This document shows positions 18,005 to 26,870 of a DNA stretch of 64,000 bases, piece by piece; position 1 is the stretch's first letter; every line of letters begins with the position of its first letter. Below the pieces are notes generated by a model. It was given only the letters and a program-made list of their open reading frames with translations, searched no databases and had not been told where the DNA came from. Where the stretch lies: positions 1-64,000 of the forward strand of contig CAXYYJ010000011.1 in assembly GCA_964293475.1 (NCBI GenBank). The letters run 5' to 3'. The translations under genes and the position numbers were made by a program. This DNA comes from UBA12170 sp964293475 (GTDB taxonomy: Bacteria; Bacteroidota; Bacteroidia; Bacteroidales; UBA12170).

Positions 18005-18019
18005 TGTTTTGTTCAAGGT

Positions 18020-18895
18020 ATGGCCGATCAAATAAAGAAATTCAAGTTTAAGCAAAATGCTGATCTTCAAATAGAAGTGATACCATTACCCACCCTTACG
18101 CGGATGAGCAAAGACCATTTGATAATCCCGCACAGGACAAACTTCTACCATATATTTCTCTTCGAAAATTGCCAGCCCACCCATTTAATCGATTTTGAAC
18201 CCGTTAAAATTGAGCCTTATACGCTGTTGTTCATTGACAAAGACCGTGTGCACCAATTTGACCAATTGCTAAAATATGAAGGTCGTGTTTTAATATTTAC
18301 CGACGATTTTTTTTGCACAACAGAAACCGATACCAGATTTTTAAGAAGCAGTATACTTTTTAATGACCTGGTCGAGAAACCAACGATTACCTTTAAAAAA
18401 CCCGACTTCGAAAAATATCTGAATATTTGCGATGGGATTACCGAAGAGCTGACAGTGCCAGCAGATAAATCAACCCATGTTTTATTGAAAAATATGCTGT
18501 ACAATTTTTTACTTTTTGCCGAAAGAGAAAAGCGCAGACAAGGCTATATTGGATTAAAAAATGGCCCTGACCTCGATTATACCCTGCTCTTTCGCGATTT
18601 ACTGGAAAGCAATTTTACCAAATTAAAAAGCGTAAACGAGTATTCGCAGTTGATTTGTATCTCGGAAAAAAGGCTGGGACAAGCCACAACAAAGGTTTTG
18701 GGCAAACCACCCAAAGAAATTATCAACGATAGAATTTTGCTGGAGGCCAAACGGTTTTTAGCCCATTCCAACTTATCGGTAAAAGAAATCGGGCAAAATT
18801 TAGGTTTTGACGATCCGGCCTATTTTGTTCGCTATTTCAGGAAAAATACAGCAACAACACCAGTAGAATTCAGAGAAGCTTTCATCAAAAAGTAA
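18020..18895 (+). CDS. AraC-family transcriptional regulator
   Basis: 291 residues. Residues 1-150 look like a cupin-type sensing domain (HRTNFYHIFLFENC, LLFIDKDRVHQFD), and residues 190-291 are the double helix-turn-helix of the AraC family. The second HTH is clear: LSVKEIGQNLGFDDPAYFVR then YFRKNTATTPVEFRE. This is the common Bacteroidota class whose N-terminal cupin pocket binds a small ligand. It is transcribed in the same direction as the SnoaL-like gene 99 bp downstream, which is a plausible target. The promoter element at 17997 supports the start used here. Confidence 0.88.
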   Translation: MADQIKKFKFKQNADLQIEVIPLPTLTRMSKDHLIIPHRTNFYHIFLFENCQPTHLIDFEPVKIEPYTLLFIDKDRVHQFDQLLKYEGRVLIFTDDFFCTTETDTRFLRSSILFNDLVEKPTITFKKPDFEKYLNICDGITEELTVPADKSTHVLLKNMLYNFLLFAEREKRRQGYIGLKNGPDLDYTLLFRDLLESNFTKLKSVNEYSQLICISEKRLGQATTKVLGKPPKEIINDRILLEAKRFLAHSNLSVKEIGQNLGFDDPAYFVRYFRKNTATTPVEFREAFIKK

Positions 18896-18994
18896 TATTC
18901 CCAAAAGTGCCATACAAAGGCCGATTTGTCCATTGTGCAAAAACCTGAACCACACCATTTTTGCCGCATTATAAATCGATAAAAATTTAAAGAA

Positions 18995-19405
18995 ATGGAC
19001 AAAAACAAACAAGCCTTAACGGCATTTTACAGAAAAGCCCTAACCGTTAACACAGAAACAACTCCTACCAAAGTTTTAACCGAAGTTTTGGCCAATGATT
19101 TCATTTCGCATGGCTCTGTCGAAAGCAAAGGAAAACCAGCTTTAATGGGACAAGTGGAATATTTCTGGAAACTTATTCCCGACTTAAATTGGGAGCCACA
19201 AGACATGATTAACGAGGGTAATAAATACGTGGTTCGTAGTTTGGTTACCGGAACTCCAAATGGCGATTTTATGGGAACCCCAACAGATGGAACAAAATCA
19301 TTCAAAATAATGTCGATTGATTTTCATACAGTTATTGATGGGAAACTCAGTTCTGTGCATCATCTGGAAGATTGGGGAACCGCTATGAAGCAATTAAAAG
19401 GCTAA
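18995..19405 (+). CDS. SnoaL-like / NTF2-fold protein
   Basis: 136 residues of the NTF2-like alpha+beta fold called SnoaL or ester cyclase. The helix-rich start (LTAFYRKALTVNTETTPTKV), LANDFISHG with the pocket His, then WKLIPDLNWEPQDMINEGNK and the closing strands (MSIDFHTVIDGKLSSVHHLE, DWGTAMKQL) follow the family order. Such proteins often act on small ligands, but most have no known substrate. It follows the AraC gene and may be under its control. It is cytoplasmic, with no signal peptide. Confidence 0.8.
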   Translation: MDKNKQALTAFYRKALTVNTETTPTKVLTEVLANDFISHGSVESKGKPALMGQVEYFWKLIPDLNWEPQDMINEGNKYVVRSLVTGTPNGDFMGTPTDGTKSFKIMSIDFHTVIDGKLSSVHHLEDWGTAMKQLKG

Positions 19406-19466
19406 TTATTAGGTAGAATCGGGAAATCGAAATCAACAACTAAGCTTAACTGCATCACATTGAATC

Positions 19467-19496
19467 ATCATTAAGTGATTTATCATTAAGTGATTT
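19467..19496. repeat. Perfect 15-bp tandem duplication at the end of the ABC operon
   Basis: ATCATTAAGTGATTT occurs at 19467-19481 and again at 19482-19496. The second copy includes the stop codon of the ATPase gene (19486-19488), so the duplication copied the last codons of the gene into its 3' flank. Confidence 0.8.
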
Positions 19497-20166
19497 TAAA
19501 CCCATCTAATTTCTTCATCAGGGTTATCTCTTTCATCTCCTTTTCTAAGTTGCCAAAGTCTTCTTTCTGAACGGATTTGATAAATTCCCCATTTCGGAGA
19601 AGGTGAATCTCGTCGCAGGTGTCGCTCAAAGTGGAGAAAATATGCGATGAGATGAGTACTGTTTTGTTTAATGACTGTAGCCGGTGAATAATTTCGGTAA
19701 TCATGATATTGCTTTGAATATCAACACCATTGAAGGGCTCGTCGAGAATAAAATAGTAGTTGCCCTGAAGCAAAATGGCCATAAACGCCAGCTTTTTTCG
19801 CATGCCGGTGCTGTAGGTGGATGCATATTGATTCAGCGGAAGGTCGAAAATATTCTGACTTTCTACATCTTCCAGCTTCACTTGTCGGGCATTGCAAAGC
19901 AGCCTGAGATATTCTCCCCCCGTTATCTTCGGAAAAAACCAGGGCTCGGTGGGCAAAAGTCCCAAATGATTTTTCAGGGGATTTAAATCCGATTCTATAC
20001 GGCCTTCATAGTCATCCAGGCCGGCCATACACCGAAACAACGTGGTTTTTCCAGCTCCGTTTTCCCCCACAATACCGTAGACTTTTCCCGCTTCAAAACT
20101 GACATTGATGTTCCGAAGCACATTTTTGGTTCCAAAACTTTTCGATAAATCGGTAATTCTAATCAT
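19486..20166 (-). CDS. ABC transporter ATP-binding protein
   Basis: 226 residues. It is the ATPase of a two-gene exporter-type system. Walker A is GENGAGKT (residues 34-41), the signature is YSTGMRKKL and Walker B is YFILDEP, followed by the switch His in SSHIFSTL. The start at 20166 overlaps the stop of the permease gene as ATGA, so translation is coupled. A longer open frame to 20490 runs inside the permease gene and is not the real start. The substrate cannot be told from the sequence. Confidence 0.93.
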   Translation of the reverse strand: MIRITDLSKSFGTKNVLRNINVSFEAGKVYGIVGENGAGKTTLFRCMAGLDDYEGRIESDLNPLKNHLGLLPTEPWFFPKITGGEYLRLLCNARQVKLEDVESQNIFDLPLNQYASTYSTGMRKKLAFMAILLQGNYYFILDEPFNGVDIQSNIMITEIIHRLQSLNKTVLISSHIFSTLSDTCDEIHLLRNGEFIKSVQKEDFGNLEKEMKEITLMKKLDGFKIT

Positions 20167-21095
20167 GATAACCAGGGTTTTAAATGGCGAATGGCTTTGC
20201 TGTAGAACCACGGAATAAGAACCAGCAAAAGCGGAAGAAAATAAATACTCAGAACCATGAACACTATTTCGGGCAAATTCATTTCGCGGGGATAAACAGA
20301 GTATTTGGCCAGAATTACAAGACCCAGAAACACAAATCCCAGTCCATAAAAACTCAGAATCACCCCCAGATTTTCCATGTAGAAAATGCTCAGCATCAAC
20401 ACCATGGGGGCGCTGAGTAAAAACGTGAACCAGAGTGCAGTTACGATTTTCTCTCTTAGAAACCGATGCGGACTCAGCGAAAAACACCACACATAGAACT
20501 CATTCTCGGGGCGGGGATAATAGCTCATGACTACAAGGAAAATCATCAGAAGACCGAAAATCCCCAGGTTCATATTGTCCACCGTCACTGCAATCACACT
20601 GAAGATATAGGCCACTGGAAACAGAAAAAATGTGGTTCTGAAACCCACCAAAAACTCGAAGGGTCTGCCGCCAAAAGGCGTTGGGAAGGTAAAACTGAGC
20701 GACGATTTGAAGCTTAACAGTCCCATCATCACTGAAATTGCTCCCAGAAAAGCAACTCCTGCAAATTCCTGATAAACAAGCAGAACGAGCATAAACGGCA
20801 AGGCCAAAATAAGGTTTTCGACAATTCGCAGGGTTTTATAGGGCTGGGCGTTGAAACAGGTTTTCAGAAAATCGTTGCGGCGAGGTTCCGATAGTTTCGA
20901 AAGTGCTCCCAAAGCCGCCAGCAGAAAAACATAAACCGCCCATTCCACCTGCTGAAACAGATAAGCCGATAAGCCCCCAAATGCAGCGGCCATCAGCAGC
21001 CAGCCCGCCAAAGGAGCAATGCCCGCATCCGACATCTGACGGTTTATCATGTTGAATTGCAAATGGAAATATTCGCGCATGGGTTTATCTTTCAT
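20163..21095 (-). CDS. ABC transporter permease
   Basis: 310 residues with about eight predicted membrane segments (WLLMAAAFGGLSAYLF, AVYVFLLAALGAL, LILALPFMLVLLVY and others). It is the first gene of the pair and overlaps the ATPase by 4 bp. The cytoplasmic segments are basic (SEPRRNDFLKTCF). It has no obvious family motif beyond an ABC-2-like exporter layout. A promoter element is 13 bp upstream. Confidence 0.82.
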   Translation of the reverse strand: MKDKPMREYFHLQFNMINRQMSDAGIAPLAGWLLMAAAFGGLSAYLFQQVEWAVYVFLLAALGALSKLSEPRRNDFLKTCFNAQPYKTLRIVENLILALPFMLVLLVYQEFAGVAFLGAISVMMGLLSFKSSLSFTFPTPFGGRPFEFLVGFRTTFFLFPVAYIFSVIAVTVDNMNLGIFGLLMIFLVVMSYYPRPENEFYVWCFSLSPHRFLREKIVTALWFTFLLSAPMVLMLSIFYMENLGVILSFYGLGFVFLGLVILAKYSVYPREMNLPEIVFMVLSIYFLPLLLVLIPWFYSKAIRHLKPWLS

Positions 21096-21107
21096 TCACC
21101 TGTGGAA

Positions 21108-21115
21108 CAAAAGTA
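21108..21115 (-). promoter_or_regulatory. -7 promoter element of the ABC permease-ATPase operon
   Basis: Minus-strand TACTTTTG, 13 bp before the permease ATG at 21095. Confidence 0.5.
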
Positions 21116-21216
21116 TATATTTCGCCGCATCGGTCTGCCTTGCTGCAGTGCCATGCTTTGGGCTTTATGTATTTTTAAGAGTTTTCGGCATTAAAAATAG
21201 CTGAAACGGAGAATGG

Positions 21217-21849
21217 TTAATTTTCGAAAACGATGGGTTTTCCCAACTCCAGATTGCTCAAAATGAGTCGGATATAATACCATTCGATGTCTTTCTCATC
21301 AAACTTGCTGTCCTCATTAGAATCGCGCTGCATTTTAATTAGTGCAAAACCCTGTTGGTCAAACATCTCCAGACTCACCGCATTTTCGTTTACTGAGGTC
21401 AGTGCTTTCAAGCTGTTTCCAAACTTGTCCGACACATAAAGTACCGCGGCATCTTCCTCATCAATTTCGCCGCTTTTATTAAAATCGGCAGGTTTCACAA
21501 AATAGAAAACCCATTGGGAGCTCATTGTGGCATTTTTTTGATTTGCGGACATTCGGTTGTAGGCATACTTGTTTTCAGCAAAATCTCTGATAAAGGTGCT
21601 TTCGGCAAAAAGCGGCTTGTAGGTATCTGTTATAAAATTGTAGAACAGAATGTTGGCATAGTAATTCCGATGCAATGAAAATTTCGACGATGAAGCCGCT
21701 TCCGCGTTATATTTCACCGGAATCATAAGCGTAGAAGTGCTGTCGGTAATTATGGGGCTGGAAAAATACAAAGGAATATTTTCGCTTTTCTGACCAAAGG
21801 AAAACAATGGAATGATAACGAAAAGCCATAATAAATACTTGTAATTCAT
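21217..21849 (-). CDS. Secreted protein with two EF-hand-like calcium loops
   Basis: 210 residues from the ATG at 21849, which starts a signal peptide (MNYKYLLWLFVIIPLFSFGQ); an in-frame ATG at 21882 adds 11 residues before it. I do not recognise the family. Two twelve-residue loops match the EF-hand calcium pattern: DFNKSGEIDEED at 122-133 (perfect) and DSNEDSKFDEKD at 176-187. Their spacing and position near the C-terminus recall dockerin-type or free EF-hands of secreted proteins. No type IX sorting domain is visible. The gene stands alone, between the ABC operon and a Bro-N gene on the same strand. Confidence 0.75.
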   Translation of the reverse strand: MNYKYLLWLFVIIPLFSFGQKSENIPLYFSSPIITDSTSTLMIPVKYNAEAASSSKFSLHRNYYANILFYNFITDTYKPLFAESTFIRDFAENKYAYNRMSANQKNATMSSQWVFYFVKPADFNKSGEIDEEDAAVLYVSDKFGNSLKALTSVNENAVSLEMFDQQGFALIKMQRDSNEDSKFDEKDIEWYYIRLILSNLELGKPIVFEN

Positions 21850-21989
21850 ATATTTAGCTGTTTTATGTTTCAAATGATTCATTATTCCGAGAATTCCTTT
21901 CCTTCCATCAGGCTGAATATTTGGGAAGTGGTAAGAACTGTGACAAACTCACCAATTATGCCAGCAAAGTGATTTGATGGATTCTCTTT

Positions 21990-22817
21990 TTAATTTTTCT
22001 TTTCTTTTCTCGGGGGTAAAAAATTCTCACCAGTAACCACATTTTTTCCTGTTTTGGCTTCCAGTTCTTTTCGGGCGTTTTTGGCAATGGCCCCACCTTT
22101 TTTACCTGCTTTGGCGTTTTCGTTCAACCCTTTGGCTTGATCCACCTCCGCTATTTGACGGGTCGAAAGCTCCGCCAGGGCTGTAAATAGCAATTCTGCC
22201 TCGCTCATATGGTCTCTCAGATTTTGCGATTTCAAGCCTTTTATTTCTTTGTGTTTTTTTACACTAAGCCCCGTCCATTCCTGATGAATAATATTGGTGA
22301 GAAATGCAAACTCATCCTTTTTGGTTACTCCGCTGTCTTTCCAATAGTCGGTAAGTTTGTTACGGGTTTCCTGGCCCATCATGCGCTGTTGAATCCATTT
22401 TTCGCTCCGCCCCATTTTTTGCCAGTTTTCACGTGCTCTATCCATACTCAGAGCTGGATCCTGAATTTCCTGTAAGCGCTCATAACCTACTTTTGCCAAC
22501 CATTGCTTAAAGGGCTCGGCTTTGGGCGATGGAATGGACTGAATGATGCGAAAAATATCCTCTACAGTTCCAACATCGGTTTTATAATGCTTTCCGTCTT
22601 CTGCCTGAAGTTTCAGTTGGTTACAATTTGTAACCGACTCATTTCCTTCTTTTAAAATCCTGTTTTTTAGTACTTTCCAGTAGTTTCTGGCTCTGTCGGT
22701 GGTGGGCTGGTCGGTCAGAATGCCCACAATATCCACAATACTGAAATACCAAACTTCTTGTTCGCTATCGTATTGGCTCCTGACTTTTTTATCTTCAAAT
22801 ATCTTGATATTACTCAT
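21990..22817 (-). CDS. Bro-N domain protein, DinD/antirepressor-like
   Basis: 275 residues from the ATG at 22817. The N-terminus (IKIFEDKKVRSQYDSEQEVW then YFSIVDIVGILTD) is a Bro-N DNA-binding domain, known from phage antirepressors and baculovirus BRO proteins. The C-terminal half (GLKSQNLRDHMSEAELLFTA then AKKGGAIAKNARKELE) matches the DinD-like group of bacterial proteins induced by DNA damage. It may mark an old phage remnant, but no other phage gene is close. An earlier ATG at 22856 adds 13 basic residues. Confidence 0.85.
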   Translation of the reverse strand: MSNIKIFEDKKVRSQYDSEQEVWYFSIVDIVGILTDQPTTDRARNYWKVLKNRILKEGNESVTNCNQLKLQAEDGKHYKTDVGTVEDIFRIIQSIPSPKAEPFKQWLAKVGYERLQEIQDPALSMDRARENWQKMGRSEKWIQQRMMGQETRNKLTDYWKDSGVTKKDEFAFLTNIIHQEWTGLSVKKHKEIKGLKSQNLRDHMSEAELLFTALAELSTRQIAEVDQAKGLNENAKAGKKGGAIAKNARKELEAKTGKNVVTGENFLPPRKEKKN

Positions 22818-22970
22818 AGATTTCTTCTTAATTTTTGGTGGGTTTCTTTGCGGCAATAAATTTATTTAGAATTCGGGTTCGTTGACTATTTTTTCGAATA
22901 AATCAATTAACAAGAGCTGAAAATCCGTTTTTAAAAATTAGATAATTAAGGTTTTGAATTGACCAGCATT

Positions 22971-23573
22971 CTAATGATATATCTGCTCCGAAAATTCGTT
23001 TCCGTCTATCAGGTTAAGTATTTGGGCGGTGGAAAGAACGGTGGCAAACTCATCATGGATGCTGGCCAATGCGGTTTGATGAATGAGTTCGGCCGAAAAA
23101 TGTTCCCCGTTCACGCCTTTTTTGCAGAATGTGGCGGTGGCATCGTGAGCCAAAAATGTTTGGTAGCCCAGGTTTCCGGCCATTCGGGTGGTGGTAGAAA
23201 CACATTGATCTGTTGTTAATCCTGCCACCACTAAGTGGGTAATTTTTTGGTCGCGGAGAAGCTGCTCCAGATTGGTGCCAATAAAAGCGCTGTTCACATT
23301 TTTGCGTATCACCATTTCGCCGGGCATGGGTTTCACCAAATCGTTAAACTCGTTTCCCGGGTGCGACTCGCGAAGCGGAGATTGAGGATTTACGGAGCAA
23401 TGCTGCGCATGAAACACGGGCAAATGGAGCTTTCTCCAGGTATTCAGCAATTGGGCAGCGTTGTTTTCGGCTTGTGGGTTATTGCGTTCCTCGCCCCAAT
23501 AAGCCACATTTTCGAAGGCTTTCTGAATATCGATGAGCAATAAGGCGGGTTTTGTGTTTTTTGTTAAGTTCAT
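22971..23573 (-). CDS. Isochorismatase-family cysteine hydrolase
   Basis: 200 residues from the ATG at 23573. The catalytic triad of the family is visible: Asp15 (LLIDIQKAF), Lys91 (VIRKNVNSAF) and Cys124 (GLTTDQCVSTTTR). The cis-peptide before the Cys loop (VVAGLTTDQCV) also fits. The closest layout is the nicotinamidase-like or ycaC-like hydrolases of unknown substrate. There is no signal peptide. It has its own promoter element, and the RloB gene ends just upstream on the same strand. Confidence 0.9.
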   Translation of the reverse strand: MNLTKNTKPALLLIDIQKAFENVAYWGEERNNPQAENNAAQLLNTWRKLHLPVFHAQHCSVNPQSPLRESHPGNEFNDLVKPMPGEMVIRKNVNSAFIGTNLEQLLRDQKITHLVVAGLTTDQCVSTTTRMAGNLGYQTFLAHDATATFCKKGVNGEHFSAELIHQTALASIHDEFATVLSTAQILNLIDGNEFSEQIYH

Positions 23574-23616
23574 AGGGCTTATTGTTTTTAGGGTTAAATT
23601 CAACAGATTAGCAACG

Positions 23617-23624
23617 CAAAAATA
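23617..23624 (-). promoter_or_regulatory. -7 promoter element of the isochorismatase gene
   Basis: Minus-strand TATTTTTG, 44 bp before the start at 23573 and just after the RloB stop at 23637. Confidence 0.45.
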
Positions 23625-23636
23625 GGGGACAAATTA

Positions 23637-24338
23637 TTAAAGTTCATCTGGTGGTCGTGTTATATTTTTGGCTTTTATAAGCTTATCAAGAAGTCTGTGC
23701 ACATAGGTTCCTAGTTTCTTTGGATAGTCATCTGCTTCAATATCGGCGAATTTGGCTCTGGAGAGTGCAAGTCTTGTGAGTGGAAGGTAAATATTTGGAT
23801 TGGGTCTTTTGTTGTATCCCCGCAAGTCGCCCTGTAAATTACCCAACAACTCATCAATATAGTTTTTGGAATTATTAATTCTTGGATTTTCGTAAAGAAG
23901 ACGTTGCTCATCAGCAGAAAAATCTGAAAAATCTCGAAAATGCAACACCAGCCATATTTCAAAACATGGATTGCTCATGGCTAAAAAGAAGTTTCCCTCT
24001 TTTTTGCATTCCTGGGCAAGCTGGTCAAAATTTATTTTGTGTATTTTTTCCCAATCATCTCTATCAATGATAAGCCAAAACTCATCAGTTGGCTTAAAGC
24101 CAAATTCTTTCTTTGCTGACAGCAATAATTTTTTAACGCTAAAAGGGTCAGAACCAATTTTTTTGGGTCTTTTTAAAGGAACAATTTCCAGGAGCCCACT
24201 GTTATTAAACAACTCGGATCCCCGAAAATCAGCAAAGTATTTCTTTTCAGTAACTGCCCCTTCGAACGAAAGTACAAATAGTTTTTCGGCGTTCATATGT
24301 CCGCCAGGCCTTATCAGTGGAATGGGCTCACGAGGCAT
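23637..24338 (-). CDS. RloB-like TOPRIM protein, module 1
   Basis: 233 residues. RloB-family proteins pair with an OLD-type ATPase, and their TOPRIM-like fold probably cuts nucleic acid. The acidic residues are in place: Glu26 (SFEGAVTEKKYF), Asp92/Asp94 (IIDRDDWEK) and Glu127 (NPCFEIWLVLHF). The N-terminal MPREPIPLIRPGGH supports the start at 24338. It begins 2 bp after the RloA stop, so the two form one operon. RloAB pairs were first seen within type I restriction loci, and related ATPase/RloB pairs are linked to abortive infection (AbiL type). No restriction genes are nearby. Confidence 0.86.
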   Translation of the reverse strand: MPREPIPLIRPGGHMNAEKLFVLSFEGAVTEKKYFADFRGSELFNNSGLLEIVPLKRPKKIGSDPFSVKKLLLSAKKEFGFKPTDEFWLIIDRDDWEKIHKINFDQLAQECKKEGNFFLAMSNPCFEIWLVLHFRDFSDFSADEQRLLYENPRINNSKNYIDELLGNLQGDLRGYNKRPNPNIYLPLTRLALSRAKFADIEADDYPKKLGTYVHRLLDKLIKAKNITRPPDEL

Positions 24339-24340
24339 AA

Positions 24341-25711
24341 CTAAAGCAAATTATAAGGTAAAACGGTGAGGTTGTCTCTATTCCCAGGTTTTGGAATGCC
24401 TTTATATCTTCCCAGCAGATAGTCGCGACGAACTTCCTTATCAAATCTAATATTATAGTCTTCCAACGAATGAAGCCGGCTAATTCCTTCATGGTCTTTG
24501 ACAGCAAACCAAATCTCGTCTTTACGCAGGAGTTTTTGAGTTAACAAAGTCGATTCGTGGCTTGCGACAATAAACTGACTATTCATATTTTCGCATTTCG
24601 CCAAAAAGAAATCAAACAAATCATAGACTAAATTTGGGTGAAGACTCCGTTCAATTTCATCAACAATAAAAACATTGCCTCCTTTAAATAAGTCGATTAA
24701 TAATGGAATAAGATCCAGTATTCTTCTGGTTCCATCCGATTCATCGCGCAAATCGAACAATTCAAAAGTTCCCCCGATTACCCTGTGTTTTGTTTTTAAC
24801 AGCTTCGCATCCAATTCATTATCGCTGTTTTTAGTAATCATGTAATATTTATCGTCCTGAGGATTTGACAGAAAAGCGCCTTTCTTTTCAGATTTTTCGC
24901 TCAGTAAATCGGTTTTAATCTCTTCTTTAACTTCCGCTGCGATATCAATTTTCTCAAATTCAATCTCCTTAAATTCAATCCCATCGATTCCGGTATCGAA
25001 ATATTCAAGCATCTCGCTAAACAGCTTTTGCAAATCGGCATTTTCGAGCAATTCGAATTTTTTTCCAATACTCTTCGAATCGGGGTAGATGATAGTTAAA
25101 GTGTTTTGAAACCAGTCGATTACATTTAATAAATCAGCTATATCGGTAACATTTCCGGCAACATTGGTATTTCTTATTTGAGTTAGAAATAGCTGATTTT
25201 TAGGGGTTCCTTTTGCCGTAAACTCTAAAAACCTAAACTCATCCTTCTTGTTTTTTTTGTTTAAAAACGACAAATCAAAATGACTGGACTGGGTTCTTTC
25301 AAAAATTTTGGTTTCCGTGTTTTTATTGATTTCAAACAACCACTCCTCAACTATTTCTTTGGAGTTAAACACAAAACCATAGGCATAGTTTTTATTCTTA
25401 TGTTGAATTTCATATTCGATTCGCGAGTTATCCTTCACCGATTTTTTATCGAGTCTGAAATAATCGAAACTAATGGGTTGCTCAGCCTTCGAGCCCTTTA
25501 AAATAAGCCTTTTGCCAAAATCAATGGCCTTAATTAAGTTTGATTTCCCCGAAGCATTGGCACCAAAAACCACGGCCGTTTTTAAAACCGATATTCCTTT
25601 TACGGGGTTCGATTTGTGATGTGATTTCAAAGTTCCTTTGCCTGGAATTAATGAAAAAATCTCTCGGTCTCTAAATGATAGAAAATTCTCAATTGTAAAT
25701 CGTATAAGCAT
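24341..25711 (-). CDS. RloA-like AAA ATPase, module 1
   Basis: 456 residues from the ATG at 25711; an ATG at 25753 lies upstream of the promoter and is rejected. The N-terminal strand MLIRFTIENFLSFRDRE is typical of SMC/OLD-type ATPases (AAA_15/AAA_21). Walker A is GANASGKS (50-57), Walker B is FIVDEIERSLHP and the switch His is in VASHESTLL. The end (LLRKDEIWFAVKDHEG) is the usual RloA tail. It is expected to sense a phage or DNA signal and to control its RloB partner. It is the first gene of the operon. Confidence 0.88.
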   Translation of the reverse strand: MLIRFTIENFLSFRDREIFSLIPGKGTLKSHHKSNPVKGISVLKTAVVFGANASGKSNLIKAIDFGKRLILKGSKAEQPISFDYFRLDKKSVKDNSRIEYEIQHKNKNYAYGFVFNSKEIVEEWLFEINKNTETKIFERTQSSHFDLSFLNKKNKKDEFRFLEFTAKGTPKNQLFLTQIRNTNVAGNVTDIADLLNVIDWFQNTLTIIYPDSKSIGKKFELLENADLQKLFSEMLEYFDTGIDGIEFKEIEFEKIDIAAEVKEEIKTDLLSEKSEKKGAFLSNPQDDKYYMITKNSDNELDAKLLKTKHRVIGGTFELFDLRDESDGTRRILDLIPLLIDLFKGGNVFIVDEIERSLHPNLVYDLFDFFLAKCENMNSQFIVASHESTLLTQKLLRKDEIWFAVKDHEGISRLHSLEDYNIRFDKEVRRDYLLGRYKGIPKPGNRDNLTVLPYNLL

Positions 25712-25732
25712 CGCTGTTATATTTAAACAGGG

Positions 25733-25740
25733 CAAATATA
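25733..25740 (-). promoter_or_regulatory. -7 promoter element of RloAB module 1
   Basis: Minus-strand TATATTTG, 22 bp before the ATG at 25711. It rules against the in-frame ATG at 25753. Confidence 0.5.
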
Positions 25741-25794
25741 GTGAAAATATCACATTATAATCCCATTATTACAAATCAAAAAATTTCAAACGAA

Positions 25795-26508
25795 CTAATT
25801 TTTCACATATTCCAGCAACACCTCTCTCCACAACAGATAACCCTGCCCATTCAAATGAAGCCCATCGATGGAATAAGCCATATTAAGCTCGTTGGAGGGG
25901 GTTTTAAAAAGCCCAAACAAGTCGATAAAAGTTAACGAGTTTTTTTGAGCAATCTGACTGATGGACTCATTTATTTTCATGATATCCAGATTGTTGCGGT
26001 TGGGATTTTCATGGGTGGGCAAAATGCTTTGCAGGTAGAGTTGTGTTTCGGGCGATTTGCGTTGAATTTCTTCCACAACTTTTTCATAGTCACTCACAAT
26101 CTGTTCCACGGTTCTTTCTCGCCACAAATCGTTGGTACCGATGAGCAGAAATATCTTTAGGGGTTTCGATTCCAAAATCTCGTCGAGCCGTTTCATTACC
26201 CCCGGAATATCGTCTCCATTGATTCCGCGGTTTTTGATATTGGGCATACCGAGAAGTTCGCCCCAATCGCAGTAATTGGTAATGCTATTTCCCAGGAAGA
26301 TGATTTCGTTGGTGTCATTGGGCATGGCTTCGAAAATGCTTTTGCGGGTTTCGTAATACTGGGTGAAATCGCGCGAATAGGTCGGTTTTGTCCCCATCTT
26401 TAAGGTGTTTTTGATAGCGCCAAAGCCTTCAGTTTGCATCAGGAGAAAAGCTGCTGCAACCAATAAAACCACATTTATTACTAAAGAAATCAGGAACCAT
26501 TTTTTCAT
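25795..26508 (-). CDS. SGNH/GDSL-family hydrolase, membrane-anchored
   Basis: 237 residues from the ATG at 26508. Residues 4-24 form one hydrophobic segment (WFLISLVINVVLLVAAAFLL), a signal anchor or uncleaved signal. All four SGNH blocks are present: Ser75 (FLGNSITNYC), Gly in NRGINGDD, Asn126 (LIGTNDLW), and Asp215/His218 (SIDGLHLN). The family hydrolyses esters, often acetyl groups on glycans or lipids. The protein probably faces the periplasm. Its promoter region runs into a block of repeats. Confidence 0.9.
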   Translation of the reverse strand: MKKWFLISLVINVVLLVAAAFLLMQTEGFGAIKNTLKMGTKPTYSRDFTQYYETRKSIFEAMPNDTNEIIFLGNSITNYCDWGELLGMPNIKNRGINGDDIPGVMKRLDEILESKPLKIFLLIGTNDLWRERTVEQIVSDYEKVVEEIQRKSPETQLYLQSILPTHENPNRNNLDIMKINESISQIAQKNSLTFIDLFGLFKTPSNELNMAYSIDGLHLNGQGYLLWREVLLEYVKN

Positions 26509-26672
26509 TTTCGGGGGGTTTTTGGGGTGAATAATAGTTGAAAAGGTCCGGAGCATTAAATGTACAAATTTTGCTTCATGTTCATTGGGTTTGTGGAAGA
26601 TTATTTACAAAAATCAGGCTTTGTCATGGGTTATTAATCAAGGTCTTCATGCTATCAACCCCCCCGCATTGT

Positions 26673-26737
26673 GCGACTCCGCCGGAGTCGGATTTCTGGT
26701 TTCATCGTATTTTTTTACAAACATTTGACCACGCTGT
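26673..26737. repeat. 65-bp intergenic repeat, copy A
   Basis: Begins GCGACTCCGCCGGAGTCGGA and matches copy B at 64 of 65 bases. The core CGACTCCG-C-CGGAGTCG (26674-26690) is a perfect hairpin. Confidence 0.9.
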
Positions 26738-26835
26738 GGTTAGGCTTTCGTTCGGATTCTTGTTGAACAGGCTGAAAGCCTAATTTATTTAAACAAGGTG
26801 CCGCGTACTTTGTAAAGAACATAACATCAATCAAA

Positions 26836-26853
26836 CGGCCTGAAAGGCCAGCT
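26836..26853. repeat. Palindromic repeat shared with 52582-52599
   Basis: CGGCCTGAAAGGCCAGCT is identical to the copy 25.7 kb away. It holds the hairpin GGCCT-GAA-AGGCC. The related CAGGCTGAAAGCCTAA lies at 26768-26783. Confidence 0.8.
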
Positions 26854-26870
26854 GAAAACCCCCGCTTTGA

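Noticed and set aside
19486..20490. Longer start for the ABC ATPase
   Set aside because: The extra 108 residues lie antiparallel to nothing conserved and inside the permease gene in another frame; the ATGA overlap at 20163-20166 is the expected junction.
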